A stretch of DNA of 64,000 bases from contig WFMF01000235.1 of NCBI GenBank assembly GCA_011033025.1, positions 62,001-126,000 of the forward strand, given 5' to 3'. The position numbers were made by a program, and so were the translations under genes. Of this stretch, positions 21,701 through 33,700 are shown in pieces; positions within the stretch are counted from its first letter, which is position 1; each line of letters starts with the position of its first letter. Source of the stretch: Beroe forskalii (taxonomy: Eukaryota; Ctenophora; Nuda; Beroida; Beroidae). The notes below the pieces were generated by a model. It saw nothing but the letters and a program-made list of their open reading frames with translations, had not been told where the DNA came from and ran no database searches.

Positions 21701-24700
21701 TTCTCCAGTAGAATAACGCGGATATTTGTTCTATCGCCGTTTAACGCGAATTTCGTATATCTAGTATATTCTAGCCAATCTAGAGGCTTAGAGTTTTGAA
21801 AGTTCTTACTTATGTACCATTTAGCAGATAGATTTAGATAATTAATGGTCGGGTCGATATGGTTACATAGCATGAAGAATATCTTATTTCTATCATCATA
21901 ATAGGCGTCTATGTTATTCTTAATGAATTTTGCAGCTTATCTAGGAATAGCTGTGTGTGTGGGCATTTTAGGAATATATGTTCTAGAGTTTCTAAGGAGG
22001 TATGGCAAAGACTACACTGACCATTATCCGTTGCAATTTTCATTTTGTATCTCATATATTTTACAGGTTGATATCCGCATAAATAACTTATATTGAAATT
22101 GAATTAATTTATAATTGTTGGTAATGCCATTGAAGGTATTATCTAGCACTACTGTCCAGTCTATATAATCTTTATTAAGGTGCGTAGTCCATGCTTTGAG
22201 TGCAGGCAGATCGTCTGGTGAGGATGTAACCTGCATCTGACCGCGGATTTTACCTCCATTAACCGATTTACATACATTTTTATTAGCGTCCTTGAAAAAT
22301 TGCAGGCTATCCTTCTTATCGATTCTGGAAATATCTCTATGCGTCACCATCGGGCAGTTGAATTTTCTAATCGCCATTTTTATATCTACATAGGTTTTTG
22401 GGGTAATAACAGGTATAAGGAGGTATGGCAAAGACTGCACTGACCATTATCCGTTGCAATTTTCATTTTGTATCTCATATATTTACAGGTTGATATCCGC
22501 ATAAGTAACTTATATTGAAATTGAATTAATTTATAATTGTTGGTAATGCTATTGAAGGTATTATCTAGCACTACTGTCCAGTCTATATAATCTTTATTAA
22601 GGTGCGTAGTCCATGCTTTGAGTGCAGGCAGATCGTCTGGTGAGGATGTGACATGCATTTGACCGCGGATTTTACCTCCATTAACCGATTTACATACATT
22701 TTTATTAGCGTCCTTGAAAAATTGCAGGCTATCCTTCTTATCGATTCTGGAAATATCTCTATGCGTCGCCATCGGGCAGTTGAATTTTCTAATCGCCATT
22801 TTTATTCCCTCCCTGGCCAGGGAGGTAACCCCCCGCGGTAAAAAGAAAACTGGCCAGGGGTATAAGTTAGAGATTTGAGTGTCACAGGGTGATATAAGAT
22901 ATAATAATAATATACATGATAATTGGGAGCAAATTTGGAAAGCCGAGATGTCAAGAACGGGAAATGGTAGAGCCATGATCGAGGTCACGTTTTGTTGATC
23001 TAAGATGGGAAAATGTTATAGGCTATAAGAGAAGTTCTGGTGACGTCATTTTCACGTCACTATGACGTCATCAACTTAGCGAAATTTTATGCATTTTTAG
23101 CCAAATTAGGCCATTTTCGAGCGCATTTTTCACCAAGAAGGAAAGGAGATAGCTCTCTGATTTTTCAGAATGATTTTTAGCAAATTTAAAGAGCTTTCAG
23201 AAAATCATATGGATTATTGGGCTATCTCGATTTTTCATCGAGATATACGCGATTTTCTAAGGTAAGGTGAAAAATCGATTTCCAAATTATAGGACAAAAG
23301 TTAAATGAGTGAGATGTCAAGAACTGCGACTTATCTTGAAATGAGACCGGTCAAAATATGTTGTACTAAGGCGGAATTTACTTATAGGCTATATTGGAAG
23401 TTGGTTTGAGCCTATTTGGGTGCTGTGATGACGTCATCAAAATCGCGTAAAACCACTAAAATAGCGTATTTTGCGATAGAATGCTATTTTGCGCTACTTT
23501 GGACATCTCCGACTCAAAGATTTTTCATCGGATTATGTTTTACTTTGATATGATGCTTTAAGACCTTAAGATTTAGCTTTAAAACGAGTTTTAGGGCGAT
23601 CGGTCGAATATTGTTGTCGTGAGAGGCTTCTAAAAATTGAACTGCAAATTGATTGAAATTACGTTTATAACGAAAGATTGTACTGTAATCCTATTCTGTG
23701 ATACGATGGTCTACTGATAATGGTTTTTCTATGTCTCACAGTGAATAGGGATGGGAAATATACGATGAACTAGTGGAGCACGTGAGTTCACGCGGATGTT
23801 TTGTAGAAATTAGGGTATTTGAAGAAATTGATATTTACGCAGGATTTTCGACTTGATTATGTTGAAATGAGTTTAAATACGACTAATGCACATGAAATTA
23901 GATCTGGTTGCCATATTTTAGCACGTGAGTACACACGGACGTTTTGTAGAAATTAGGGGATTTGAAGAAATTGATATTTACATGGGATTTTCAACTTGGT
24001 TACGTTAAAATGAGTTCAAATACGACTAATGCACGTGAAATTAGATCTGGTTGCTATATTTAAGCACGTGAGTACACACGGACGTTTTGTAGAAATTAAG
24101 ACATATATCAATTCTAGTAATTTCAAGTTAGAATAACTTAGTTTTGGACTTCCTCAGGGTGATTTATGTGGTTTAGACTTGCGTGTGGGCTAGTAACGAG
24201 GGTTCGGACTACGTGAGGGGAAGTTACCTGGGTCGAAACAGCCTTTGGGCAAGTAACATGGGTTCAAACTACATACATCTGTCAAGATATCACCACCAAA
24301 ACCGTTGGACGGTTGGTCTAGTAACCCCCCGCGGGTTTGGATGTGACAACGGAACCTGAAAAGAGACAAAATGGGCTGATCACATCCAAACCAGCGGGGG
24401 GTTACTAGACCAACCGTCCAACGGTTTTGGTGGTGTATATCTACATAGGTTTTTGGGGTAATAACAGTACTATCTAAATTCCAGCGTTCGCAAAATAGAT
24501 TGTATGGCATCAGGGTGTTATCATCATCCATGAAATCTGTAATATACAAGATACCACGTGCAATAAGACCATTGTTCCATAATCTGGAGCCAATATCTGT
24601 AATATTATCATTGTTCCAGACACAATGGTTCGTACAACTGCCCTTAGCAGTAGTTGATTTAGTTTTCCAATCTTGATAGCATTTTAATAAATCCCCAACA

Positions 24701-27700
24701 ATAACATAGCTTGGGTGAGCGAGGGCATTTTCTATCGATATTTCAGGTTCGTTTGGAAACTTTAACTGACTTACTAAAACGTTCTTCCAGTTATGTCTGA
24801 ATTTCGGATCCAATATTTTTCTAATAAGAGTCAGCTTAAGACTTATAGTAAACTCTGAAAAAATCGAAAAGGCCCAAACCTCCACAACTAGTGCTCCTTT
24901 TTACCACCTCCCGTTTAATCTTATCTCGCTTGCAGCCCCACAAGAAGTTATAAGTCATGGTGTCGATCTTCCTGATTAGTGTAACTGATGGATTAATCAT
25001 GGGTGAAGCTAGGTATGAGAATTGCGCATAGATCAGAGATTTTATAATTGTGCCTTTGCCCATGAGAGTGAGATCCCTCCTATTCCATATGTTTACCCAA
25101 GATTTAGCTTTTGTTATTTTGGCTTCATAGTTCACTTCCATAATATCTGTTATAGACATATTATTCGCAAATTGTATTCCGAGTGCAACAAAACTACTTT
25201 GAATAAAATCTGGGTTGTAGTTTCTATCCGCGATGCTTTTTAACAGTTCGGGGTTATCCTTAGCTCTGCCTAGAGGAATGCATTTAGTTTTATCTACATT
25301 ACATCTACAACCTGAGTACTGACCAAAGTCACTAAGTTCAAGGAACACCGCCTCCAGGCACTCAATTGATGCTTCAATAAACATATCTGTATCATCTGCA
25401 AATAAGCTCAGGAGGATATCTATCCCATTAACTTTTATACCTTTTATATTCGGGTTTCGGTTTAATTTCAGCGTGAAAATTTGAGCGACTATAAGAAAGA
25501 GAATTGGTGAGAGCGGGCTACCCTGATGTAAGCCTCTACTTATATAGATCGGTTCACTTAAATGACCGTTAACATTAGCATAGTTCATACATCCATGGAA
25601 TGCTACTTTAACTAATTTAATCAGGTACTCTCCGAAACCCATGGCTTTCAAGGTTTCGAAGAGAAAGTCGTGTTCTACGCTATCAAAAGCCTTTTCGAAG
25701 TCTATTTGTAATAGAAGGCCTTCTTCGTTCGGGTTATTATTATAATGTTCCAGTGTGAGGTACATCAGCAGTAGATTATCGCACGTACTTTTACCCGCCT
25801 GAAATCCTGACTGTACATCACTAATGATAAAAGGCAGAGAATTTAGGATTCTGTTCTTAATCACATGGGTAACAAGAATTGCGCTCGTTTTCTCTAACTA
25901 CGGCGAGCGCTTAAATTTCCCTCTCCCATTTAACAATACAGGTTGCGCGTGTCACGTGATAGCAAGCTGCACGTGCATTTTATCGCGCGCGCAATTAGTT
26001 TAACACCTGCCCACCTGTATGCGCGCGCGAACGCATTCATTCTTGGTTGTTTCCTTTTGAGTTTTGTGCGGCGTTGCGCATTATCTTGGTTTCCGTTGAC
26101 ATACAATATACATTATGACAAAGATTCCACGCAATCACATTATTTAATATTTTAAGTCCTTACAACTTTTCTGCAGTTTGAGTAATTTATGACTTAGTTT
26201 TTCTGTTCAGATCTCACATTCAAAGTCCACTTAACAAAATGAAAACCTGATAGTGATTGAGGGTTGATCATGATGGCAATAAATATTCATAATTCAAGTT
26301 TCAACCAAATGCAATATCGGGCGTCCAACTTTGTGATTTAAGAGAACGATTATCAACCGAATATCATCAAGTCATAAGCTCATAGAGTCATAGGGTTCCG
26401 TGGCGAATTTTCATCTCTTACTTTCCTCCGCACAATCATCATTGATTGATATCCAATTGCTCTTTGTTAATTGTTCCATGCTCAAACTTCAAAGAAAAAT
26501 GTTAATTTGTTCGAAACCAAATCAAAACGGAGAATTCCGAGATAATGGATACATATTCATTAACGTCTTTTGAAAAGTTTGATGAAATTGAAGAACGATG
26601 AAGTTTTTGAAAAAGAACCAATTTCCAAACTTTCAACATTAGGACGAACAGAGAATTGAACCCGAGTGCCTAAACCTGTAAGGTAGCTGCAGTGCACACT
26701 GCACAGTATGACACTAAACCAAGCTATATTGGCGCGAGCGATATTATAAAGGAGCAGTTGAAAATGGAGCATACCACGGATCGCATACGACCAAATTTGG
26801 TCGCGCGCAGCACCACCACCTATTTCAGATTTAACAGTACGCGTAAAGGTAGTATACACACAACCCCCACAAAACACGATCTCTACTAACCCTAAGTGTT
26901 AGAATACCTATCCTCTGGGAGGGTGACATACTACCATTGTTTATAGCTTCCTTATAACATTTATACAGAGTAATTCTAATCTCTGCCCAGAATTCCTTAT
27001 AGAACTCCGCTGTTAGCCCATCCCACCCAGGTGATTTGTTGTTCTTCAGCGTTTTATAAACTGAATCCATTTCTTCTAAACTAAACTCACCGTCTAAACG
27101 CTCTTTAATTTCCTCATTTAAACGATCAGTGTTGGATGTCGCTATGTACTCTTTCATACTTTCCTTACTACCGTTTCTAGTTCTAAATAGATTTCTGTAA
27201 AACTCAACAACATGCTTTGAGATTTCGTCTTGCTCGTATAGTTCTCTATTATTATTATCAAGTAATTTCATGATACTTTTCTTTTTACTATCAGTTTTTT
27301 CTAGCCCGAAGAAATATTTAGTGGACCTTTCCCCCTTTTCAGTCCATTGGGCTCGAGCCCTTGTAATAATGCCTTGAGTTTCGTTATCTAATATCTTATT
27401 TAGCTTTACCTCGGCTTCGAATAGATCACTTCTAAGGGCTTCGACATTCTTAGAATTTTTTTTTCAATATCTTTTAATAACTTATCCTTTTCTCGCAATA
27501 CTTCCTTTTTCTTATTCGAACCATATCTAATAGCATAATCCTTGATCCTGAATTTAATTACATCCCAAAGCCCTGTGTAGGAGTCATAGCTAGAGTTAGT
27601 GGTTTCCTCTATAATCCTTCTAACCTCTGTTACAAAGCCCTCGTCTTGTAGGTGCGAATTATTAAACTTCCAGTAGCCCTCCCCTCTCTATAGTGCTACC

Positions 27701-30700
27701 TTGAATGTTTAACGTTAGATAACTATGATCTGAGTTATATCCATGGCTGATACCTGTATCACATACCGGAAAATCACATAGGTTATCGTCTATTAGGAAG
27801 AAGTCCAATCTGGCCGCTGTTTTATACGTTTTATTGAAGTGCGTGTACTTGCGTTCTCCCTCTTGATCTTCGGAATACATCCGAGAGACCATAGTCGCTT
27901 ATCATAGTGTTAATATAGCTCTGATAATATTTGTTAGCGTGCTGTGGTGTTCCACCTAATTTATCTAGGTCATTATTAAGAACTGTATTCCAATCCCCTG
28001 CCATAATCAAATAATCTTCCCTAGATCTGCCGAGGGATTCAGTAAACACATTCTCAATAAAACCATGATCGTCGTTGTTCGGACTATAGTTATTTACAAG
28101 GCAATATTTAACCGAGTTGTACATTATTTCTAGTAATAATACTCTGCCTTGACATATATGTTTAATCTTTTTCACTTCTATATCTTCATTATTTTTAATC
28201 AGAATAGCTACTCCCTTAGAATTTGACGATCCATGACTAAAGTAAATTTTGCCCTGCCAGTTATTTTCCCATTCCGTTTCGAGTTCAGCTGTTGAATGTG
28301 TTTCCTGTAAGAATATTATGTTCTCTTGTTTCTGTTGTAGCCAAGTTAGTACTTTATTCCGTTTACTTTTGTTCCCCAGACCGTTACAGTTCATAGAGCC
28401 TATTTTTGGACCTGCTCTACCCTTGCTATTTATCACTCTATCCATAGTCTTTACTGAAAAAATGTTTCAGGCCGGCCAGAGTCGAGAGCCCTCTGAGACT
28501 GTTCGTCAAACAACCTATATAACCTAGAAAATCCTGCAAATCAAACAAAAACAAAAAGCCTAGCAAACAAACTTTATTTAAAACTACGAAAAAGGGGGAA
28601 GGATAAGCGCGAAAGAAGCATACCATGGGAGATCGCTGAGCTTACATTGCCGAATTAAGTTTCTGCTGTATAGGAGAAATTTTTGAGAATAATTAATTTG
28701 GTGAAAGTTTGATAATTAAAGTTGGTTAGTTATTTTTGCGGATTTTCTAGAATAATTTATGACATATATCCCGTTCCACATAACGTTATTAACTGTCCCC
28801 ATACCGTTTAGCCGTTACCAATGTTTACAGACGAATTACATATATGTGGCTCACTAGTCCAAGCACGTACCGACCACAAATGAGCTGAATTTTAATACTC
28901 AACGGTATAGCGTTGAGGAATCGTTAGTACATTTATGGCCAGCACATAATGGAAAGTCAAATTAGAGCACCTAAGAAGGAATCACAATCAGTCTCCTTGC
29001 CTTAACAAGATATACTGCTGTTTCGAACCATCAGCGAGGCTATTTCGAATCAAATACACGCTACGCCTAGCCCACAGTCACGAGAACTTGGTAACATAAC
29101 TAAAACACCCTTCTAGCCTACCTCCTGGACCCGCTACCACGGCCCCCTTGACCTCTCCAGGACCCACGTCCCCTCTGATACACAACAGGTGCACCAGGAC
29201 GTGGCTCAGAGCGGTTACCCCCGCCCGGTTGCGGACCAGAAGGAGCCCTCTGTGGCTGGCCAGTAGGAAGGCCATGGCGAGAACGCAATGCGTACTTGAC
29301 TCTGCTCGCCAACAGCCGCACACCCTGCTCACTCAGATGCAGAGGGTCGTTCGGACCCGAGGCTAGATGGGGCTTGAGAGACCGGTCTGCTAATCTGAAC
29401 ACATTCGTATCGACATAGGTGGTACACGTGTGGAGATGGGAACACATGTTCTTCAGATGGAAGTTATAGAGATCGATAGCAGTGTGGATGGCTTGGTCAG
29501 TAAACGCCCCATGGACTGGCAGCACCCCCAAGAGAAAGAGATGCAGACCCGGATTCTCCTTCGTGACTGACTGAACAAAGCTGTACATGTTCTTCACGAG
29601 TTCCTCCGGGTCGCTCTGAGGGGCTTTCAAGTCGTTGGTACCGACCGAGATGACAAGATCTGATACGTTCCTGAACAAGGGGGAGGAGGGAGCTGGGAGA
29701 TCTCCAATCTTGGCACAGAAGTTGCCGGCACCGGGGAGGGCACTTCCGAGAGTCCCCCTCTCTGCCCCAAACCGGATCTTCCCGCCCGAATTGGAGTCTC
29801 CCAGCAGGAGAACATTGGTGGTGGGGAGGCCTGCAGGCTGCCAGCCATGGGCAGGAGGACAGGGAACAGGCGCTGACTCTAGTCTGGCCAGCCTCGCCTC
29901 CACATCGGCCCCCCGCTGCTCCAGATCCTCTACCCGAGCCAGCGTGTTCCCTATCCTGATGTCCCGACTGGAACCTGCCTCCTCAAGACAACTCAGACGC
30001 CTTTCAAGGTTATCAAACCTAGCGTTCAGTTCGTCAAAACGACGGCTAATCCTCGCATCAAACTCGGAAAACAGACCCTTGAGAGTGTTGACCATAGAAG
30101 CGTGGGTAACCACTGTGCTCTCACCGACTGGTAAAGCACCGCCCTGCTCCTGGTCAGTGTTCAGCCGCTTGGGTTGGAGCAGACGGTCTGGACTACCGGA
30201 CTCCTCGAAGCTGGTGTCCCCAACTGTACGCTTACTACCACCCTCAAGCGGGGAATCACTAAATCTCTCAGCAGACATAACGTGATAATACAACGAATAC
30301 AAGGGAATAAGCTAATGGTAGGCTTAAAGTGGTATAAACCCTAAATGTAAAACCTAACTATTTAATAAGTAGGTACTACGTATAGAGGAGAAGGGGACTA
30401 TAAGGTCTTAAGAGGACTATACAAAATGTATATGCAATGTATAGGCTCAGAGAAAGGAAGAGTTTACCACATCTTGTTTCAGCCGCTGTTTACTGTATGT
30501 ATGTCAAATGTATGATATGTAACACAGCGACTAATCAATTACACACAGAGAGCGAGGCAAATCGATGCGTAACCAAGAGTGTAGAATATGAACTGTAACC
30601 AAGAGTGTAGAATATGAACTGTGAGTGTAGGATATGAACTATATATTATTAACTAATTAACTACTTTTATCTCAGATGGGAGAAGTGGATGTCCTGAAAG

Positions 30701-30793
30701 CCACGATGCTGAGCAGGGCTACAAAAGGGGCATTGGCTCTGGAGAACGGAGCTGAAGGCTCCCCTAACAGACTGCTCTTTGATATCTGCCCTT
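18773..30793 (+). CDS. Gene A exons 1-8: signal peptide and inactive subtilisin-like (S8) domain
   Basis: ATG at 18773 opens MKLLLNSFLFWLSLTIQT, a good signal peptide. The mature part aligns by eye to proteinase K from its N-terminus (NWALDR against PWGLAR) to its last helix. Landmarks: YVMGNGVRGTHTEFGGR, GIARTANIVPVKV, HLLVVAAGDLSADKC, SNYGKCIDIWAPG, GSTLYAAGAVAGTA. Catalytic Asp, His, Ser and the oxyanion Asn are all replaced (see findings). Exon 3 carries a 25-bp deletion relative to gene C. The intron between exons 7 and 8 holds a 9.4 kb LINE-bearing insertion. Confidence 0.8.
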
Positions 30794-33700
30794 GTGAGTC
30801 TGCAATGCTGATACTCAAATACTATGTTTATGTAATGGGAAGTCAGACTTCCATCGTTTTACATGTCAGTAAACAAGCTGATATGTTTCCTTCACAGCCA
30901 CAGATTAGCTGCCCTATTGGTTCCCATTTAGCAGCCTTATGATGCCCATTACCATCCGCTACTTCAGACTACAAAAGACCAGATCACGGAAAGTGCTATG
31001 TTGCTCAAACCACGGATCTTAGGAAGAAGCATAGGGGTGCCCCTAAAGTAGCAAAGAGCGTCGTAACGTTTGATGAGATGGGTTATAACTACTTCGAAGA
31101 TTGCCTCACTGTGCTGGTGTTTGCTTCTAATGAGACCTCGACAAGGGTTGAGGCTACTCATGAGACGTGAGTGGGAAGGATTTAGAATGTGTTTTTAAAG
31201 TTTAAAGTGGGCAGTTGGTGTAATGGTGTCGAGTCTGGCTCTTGATCGAAAGATACCAGGTTCCATTCTCTACCTATTGGCGAGGGTTTTTGTATCTAAT
31301 ATCCTATCAATGTGTGGTATGATTTTAATCCGACATTGACTCCAACCACAAAACCTATTCAGCTTTAAAGGTAATCCTCCAAACAACTCCTCCAGAACTC
31401 TAGAAGCAGATGTGCAGGAGACCATCTTCACCATCCACACTGCCTCTCATGTGATAAGTCTCTCTGCGGGACCTGTAGTGACAGTGGACGCGGAACCTAT
31501 TGATTTCGGGACTGAAGATGAACGTCTCTTTGCAGATGGCAACGATTTCTTTTCCATATCCAGACAGGTCCTGAGTCTTAGACACATTTTCTACTTGCGT
31601 AGATAAAAATAAACTTATTCATCTTTGTGATTTGTTGGCCTTTCTGTTAGCTGGTCTGTCTGATTTTTTTTCCTTCCTAATCCAACAAACCCCTGAAACA
31701 GGACGTAGAGATACGAACCCAGAACGATGATGAGCGATTTATTCCCATTGTAAAGATCTCACTACCCAAGAATGTCACGGTAGGTAACAACCACTTTACA
31801 ACCACCTGAACCATAGAAATCCAACAATAATATGTTTTTCGTATGCCGAGGATGAATTATGATAAGTGACAATATGACAGTATAAACTAGCTGTTACCCT
31901 AGCTGTTCCATATACGTTCTTATTATGAACAGTAATATTTTTCAATGGATATTAATATCCCCGTATTTCAGGTCGCCTATGATGGTCATCAGCAAATCAG
32001 GATAGAAGTAGATATAGAAACATTCAAAGAGAAAACAGAGGGAATTTGTGGCTTCCTTGACAACAGGTTTATGCAAAGACAAAATCCAAATAAGTCAAAT
32101 TATTTATTTATTCATCTTATTTTGAAGACGAATAGAGCATGATTTAATTTTTGAAGACTATTTCCTCAATAGTTTTTCAGTTTTACTCTGCTACTTGATC
32201 TGGTCGCATGCCAAATAAACTACACGTGACCCAGCCGGCACTATTGAAATGCGCTTTATAACCCTCCGACATTACAGTCATGTGAAAGAGTTTGTGGACA
32301 GAGAAGGAAACGACATGGAGTTCACCCTACAAAAGAACAAGAATAAGTACATCAAGGAGTGGACTGTGCAGGAGTACGACTGTATAGTGAGTTTAGATTT
32401 TATCTAATCATTTCGTTTTGTTTATACTTTATACAGTAAAATTTAGATATAATTTCAATTAATTATTTCGTTTTGTTGACATGGTAAAATTGAAATTGAA
32501 GAAGTATTGGACATTTAATAATGATGATTCATGATCACCATAAATATTTAATGCATTGTAGAAGCTGAAAATGCAGTTGGCTTTCAGCCCATGAAATGGC
32601 TATTTTCAATGCGTTGAAATAAGGGCTTTTGGGGCAAGTAAAACTTTTTCACCAGGATAATCAGATCGAAGAATGTGACGAAGAAAAGTGTGTGGCCATT
32701 GCCAAGGAAGTATGTTCACCTTTGAAAAACGAGTCTGGTAAGCGCTTATTAATAATCATCACAAAATTAAACTTACTTACAATTATACGATACAAGTATA
32801 CACTTAGATGAAGACAATGATTGTATTTTGTAATCAAAGATTGTATCTGCTATATTATCAGTACTCTAGCAACGTATCTCTGTTTCATCTTTTGCTACAT
32901 TTAAAACGCAACCCTCACAGACGTGTTTGGGGTGTGTTTTGACAAGTTGGAGCCCTCGAACTGGCATTCTAACTGTGTGGAAGCTGTGGCTGAGTGCTGC
33001 TGTATGGGTAAGATGAACTGGCCAATCAGAGTGCGAGCTCATAGTCAGCTCCTGCTCTGATTGGTCCTTGCTGTTCCACGGGAGAGATCAAGCCGTAGTA
33101 ATACCACACCGAATAATTAGACCTCGAAAAATCCAAATAAAGATGGGCAAAATATCTCTGCGAGACCCATTTCTAATCTCCCATACTCATTTCAAATCAA
33201 CAATCTCACCAAACCACAATAATAAAAACCCTAATATAACCCTAATCTCCCAGAGATGCCGACTGAGGAGTGTGCGTGTACGGAGGAGCTGAAGTATTGG
33301 TGGGCAGCTCTGCTGGAGGGATGCACTGCTACCAGACCTTGCGGTAGGGTTAGGGTCAGGGTTAGGATTAGGCTATTAGACCTGGCGGTACGGTTAGGGT
33401 TAGAATTAGGCTACTAGACCTTGCGGTATGGTTAGGGTTACGCTACTAGGGTACCAGACTTTGTGGTATGGTTAGGGTTAGGGTACCAGACTTTGCGGTA
33501 TGGTTAGGGTTACGCTACCAGACCTTGCGGTACGGTTACGCTACCAGACCTTGCGGTAGGGCTAGGATTAGGGTTAGGGTTAGGGGTTACACAACCAGAT
33601 CTTGCGGTAGGGTTAGGGTTACGCTACCAGACCTTGCGGTAGGGTTAGGGTGAGGCTACCAGACCTTACAGTAGGGTTAGGGTTAGGCTACTAGACCTTG

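Larger units (their letters stand above)
21183..30637 (-). mobile_element. L1/Tx1-like LINE with esterase-type ORF1, interrupted by other elements
   Basis: Inserted in gene A intron 7. Target duplication ACTATATATTATTA lies at both ends (about 21169 and 30638). Gene C has the empty site near 51175-51195. The plus-strand left end is (TTA)n plus a T run at 21190-21211, which is the poly(A) end of a minus-strand element. Order on the minus strand: 5' region, ORF1 (30302-29118), spacer, ORF2 endonuclease (from 28445), reverse transcriptase (about 27271-24836), C-terminal region to about 21690, 3' UTR. ORF2 has several frame breaks, a foreign stretch near 25880-26885, a DNA element at 22803-24437 and a 418-bp tandem duplication. 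It is not autonomous now. The young-looking ORF1 contrasts with the damaged ORF2. Confidence 0.85.

Noticed and set aside
29627-30285. Plus-strand frame of 216 codons opposite LINE ORF1
   Set aside because: Antisense shadow of the esterase ORF1. It lacks any recognisable domain, while the minus frame has clear motifs.
21160-30640. LTR or virus-like element
   Set aside because: No long terminal repeats, protease, integrase or capsid-type frame. The endonuclease, RT type, poly(A) end and 14-bp target duplication are those of a LINE.
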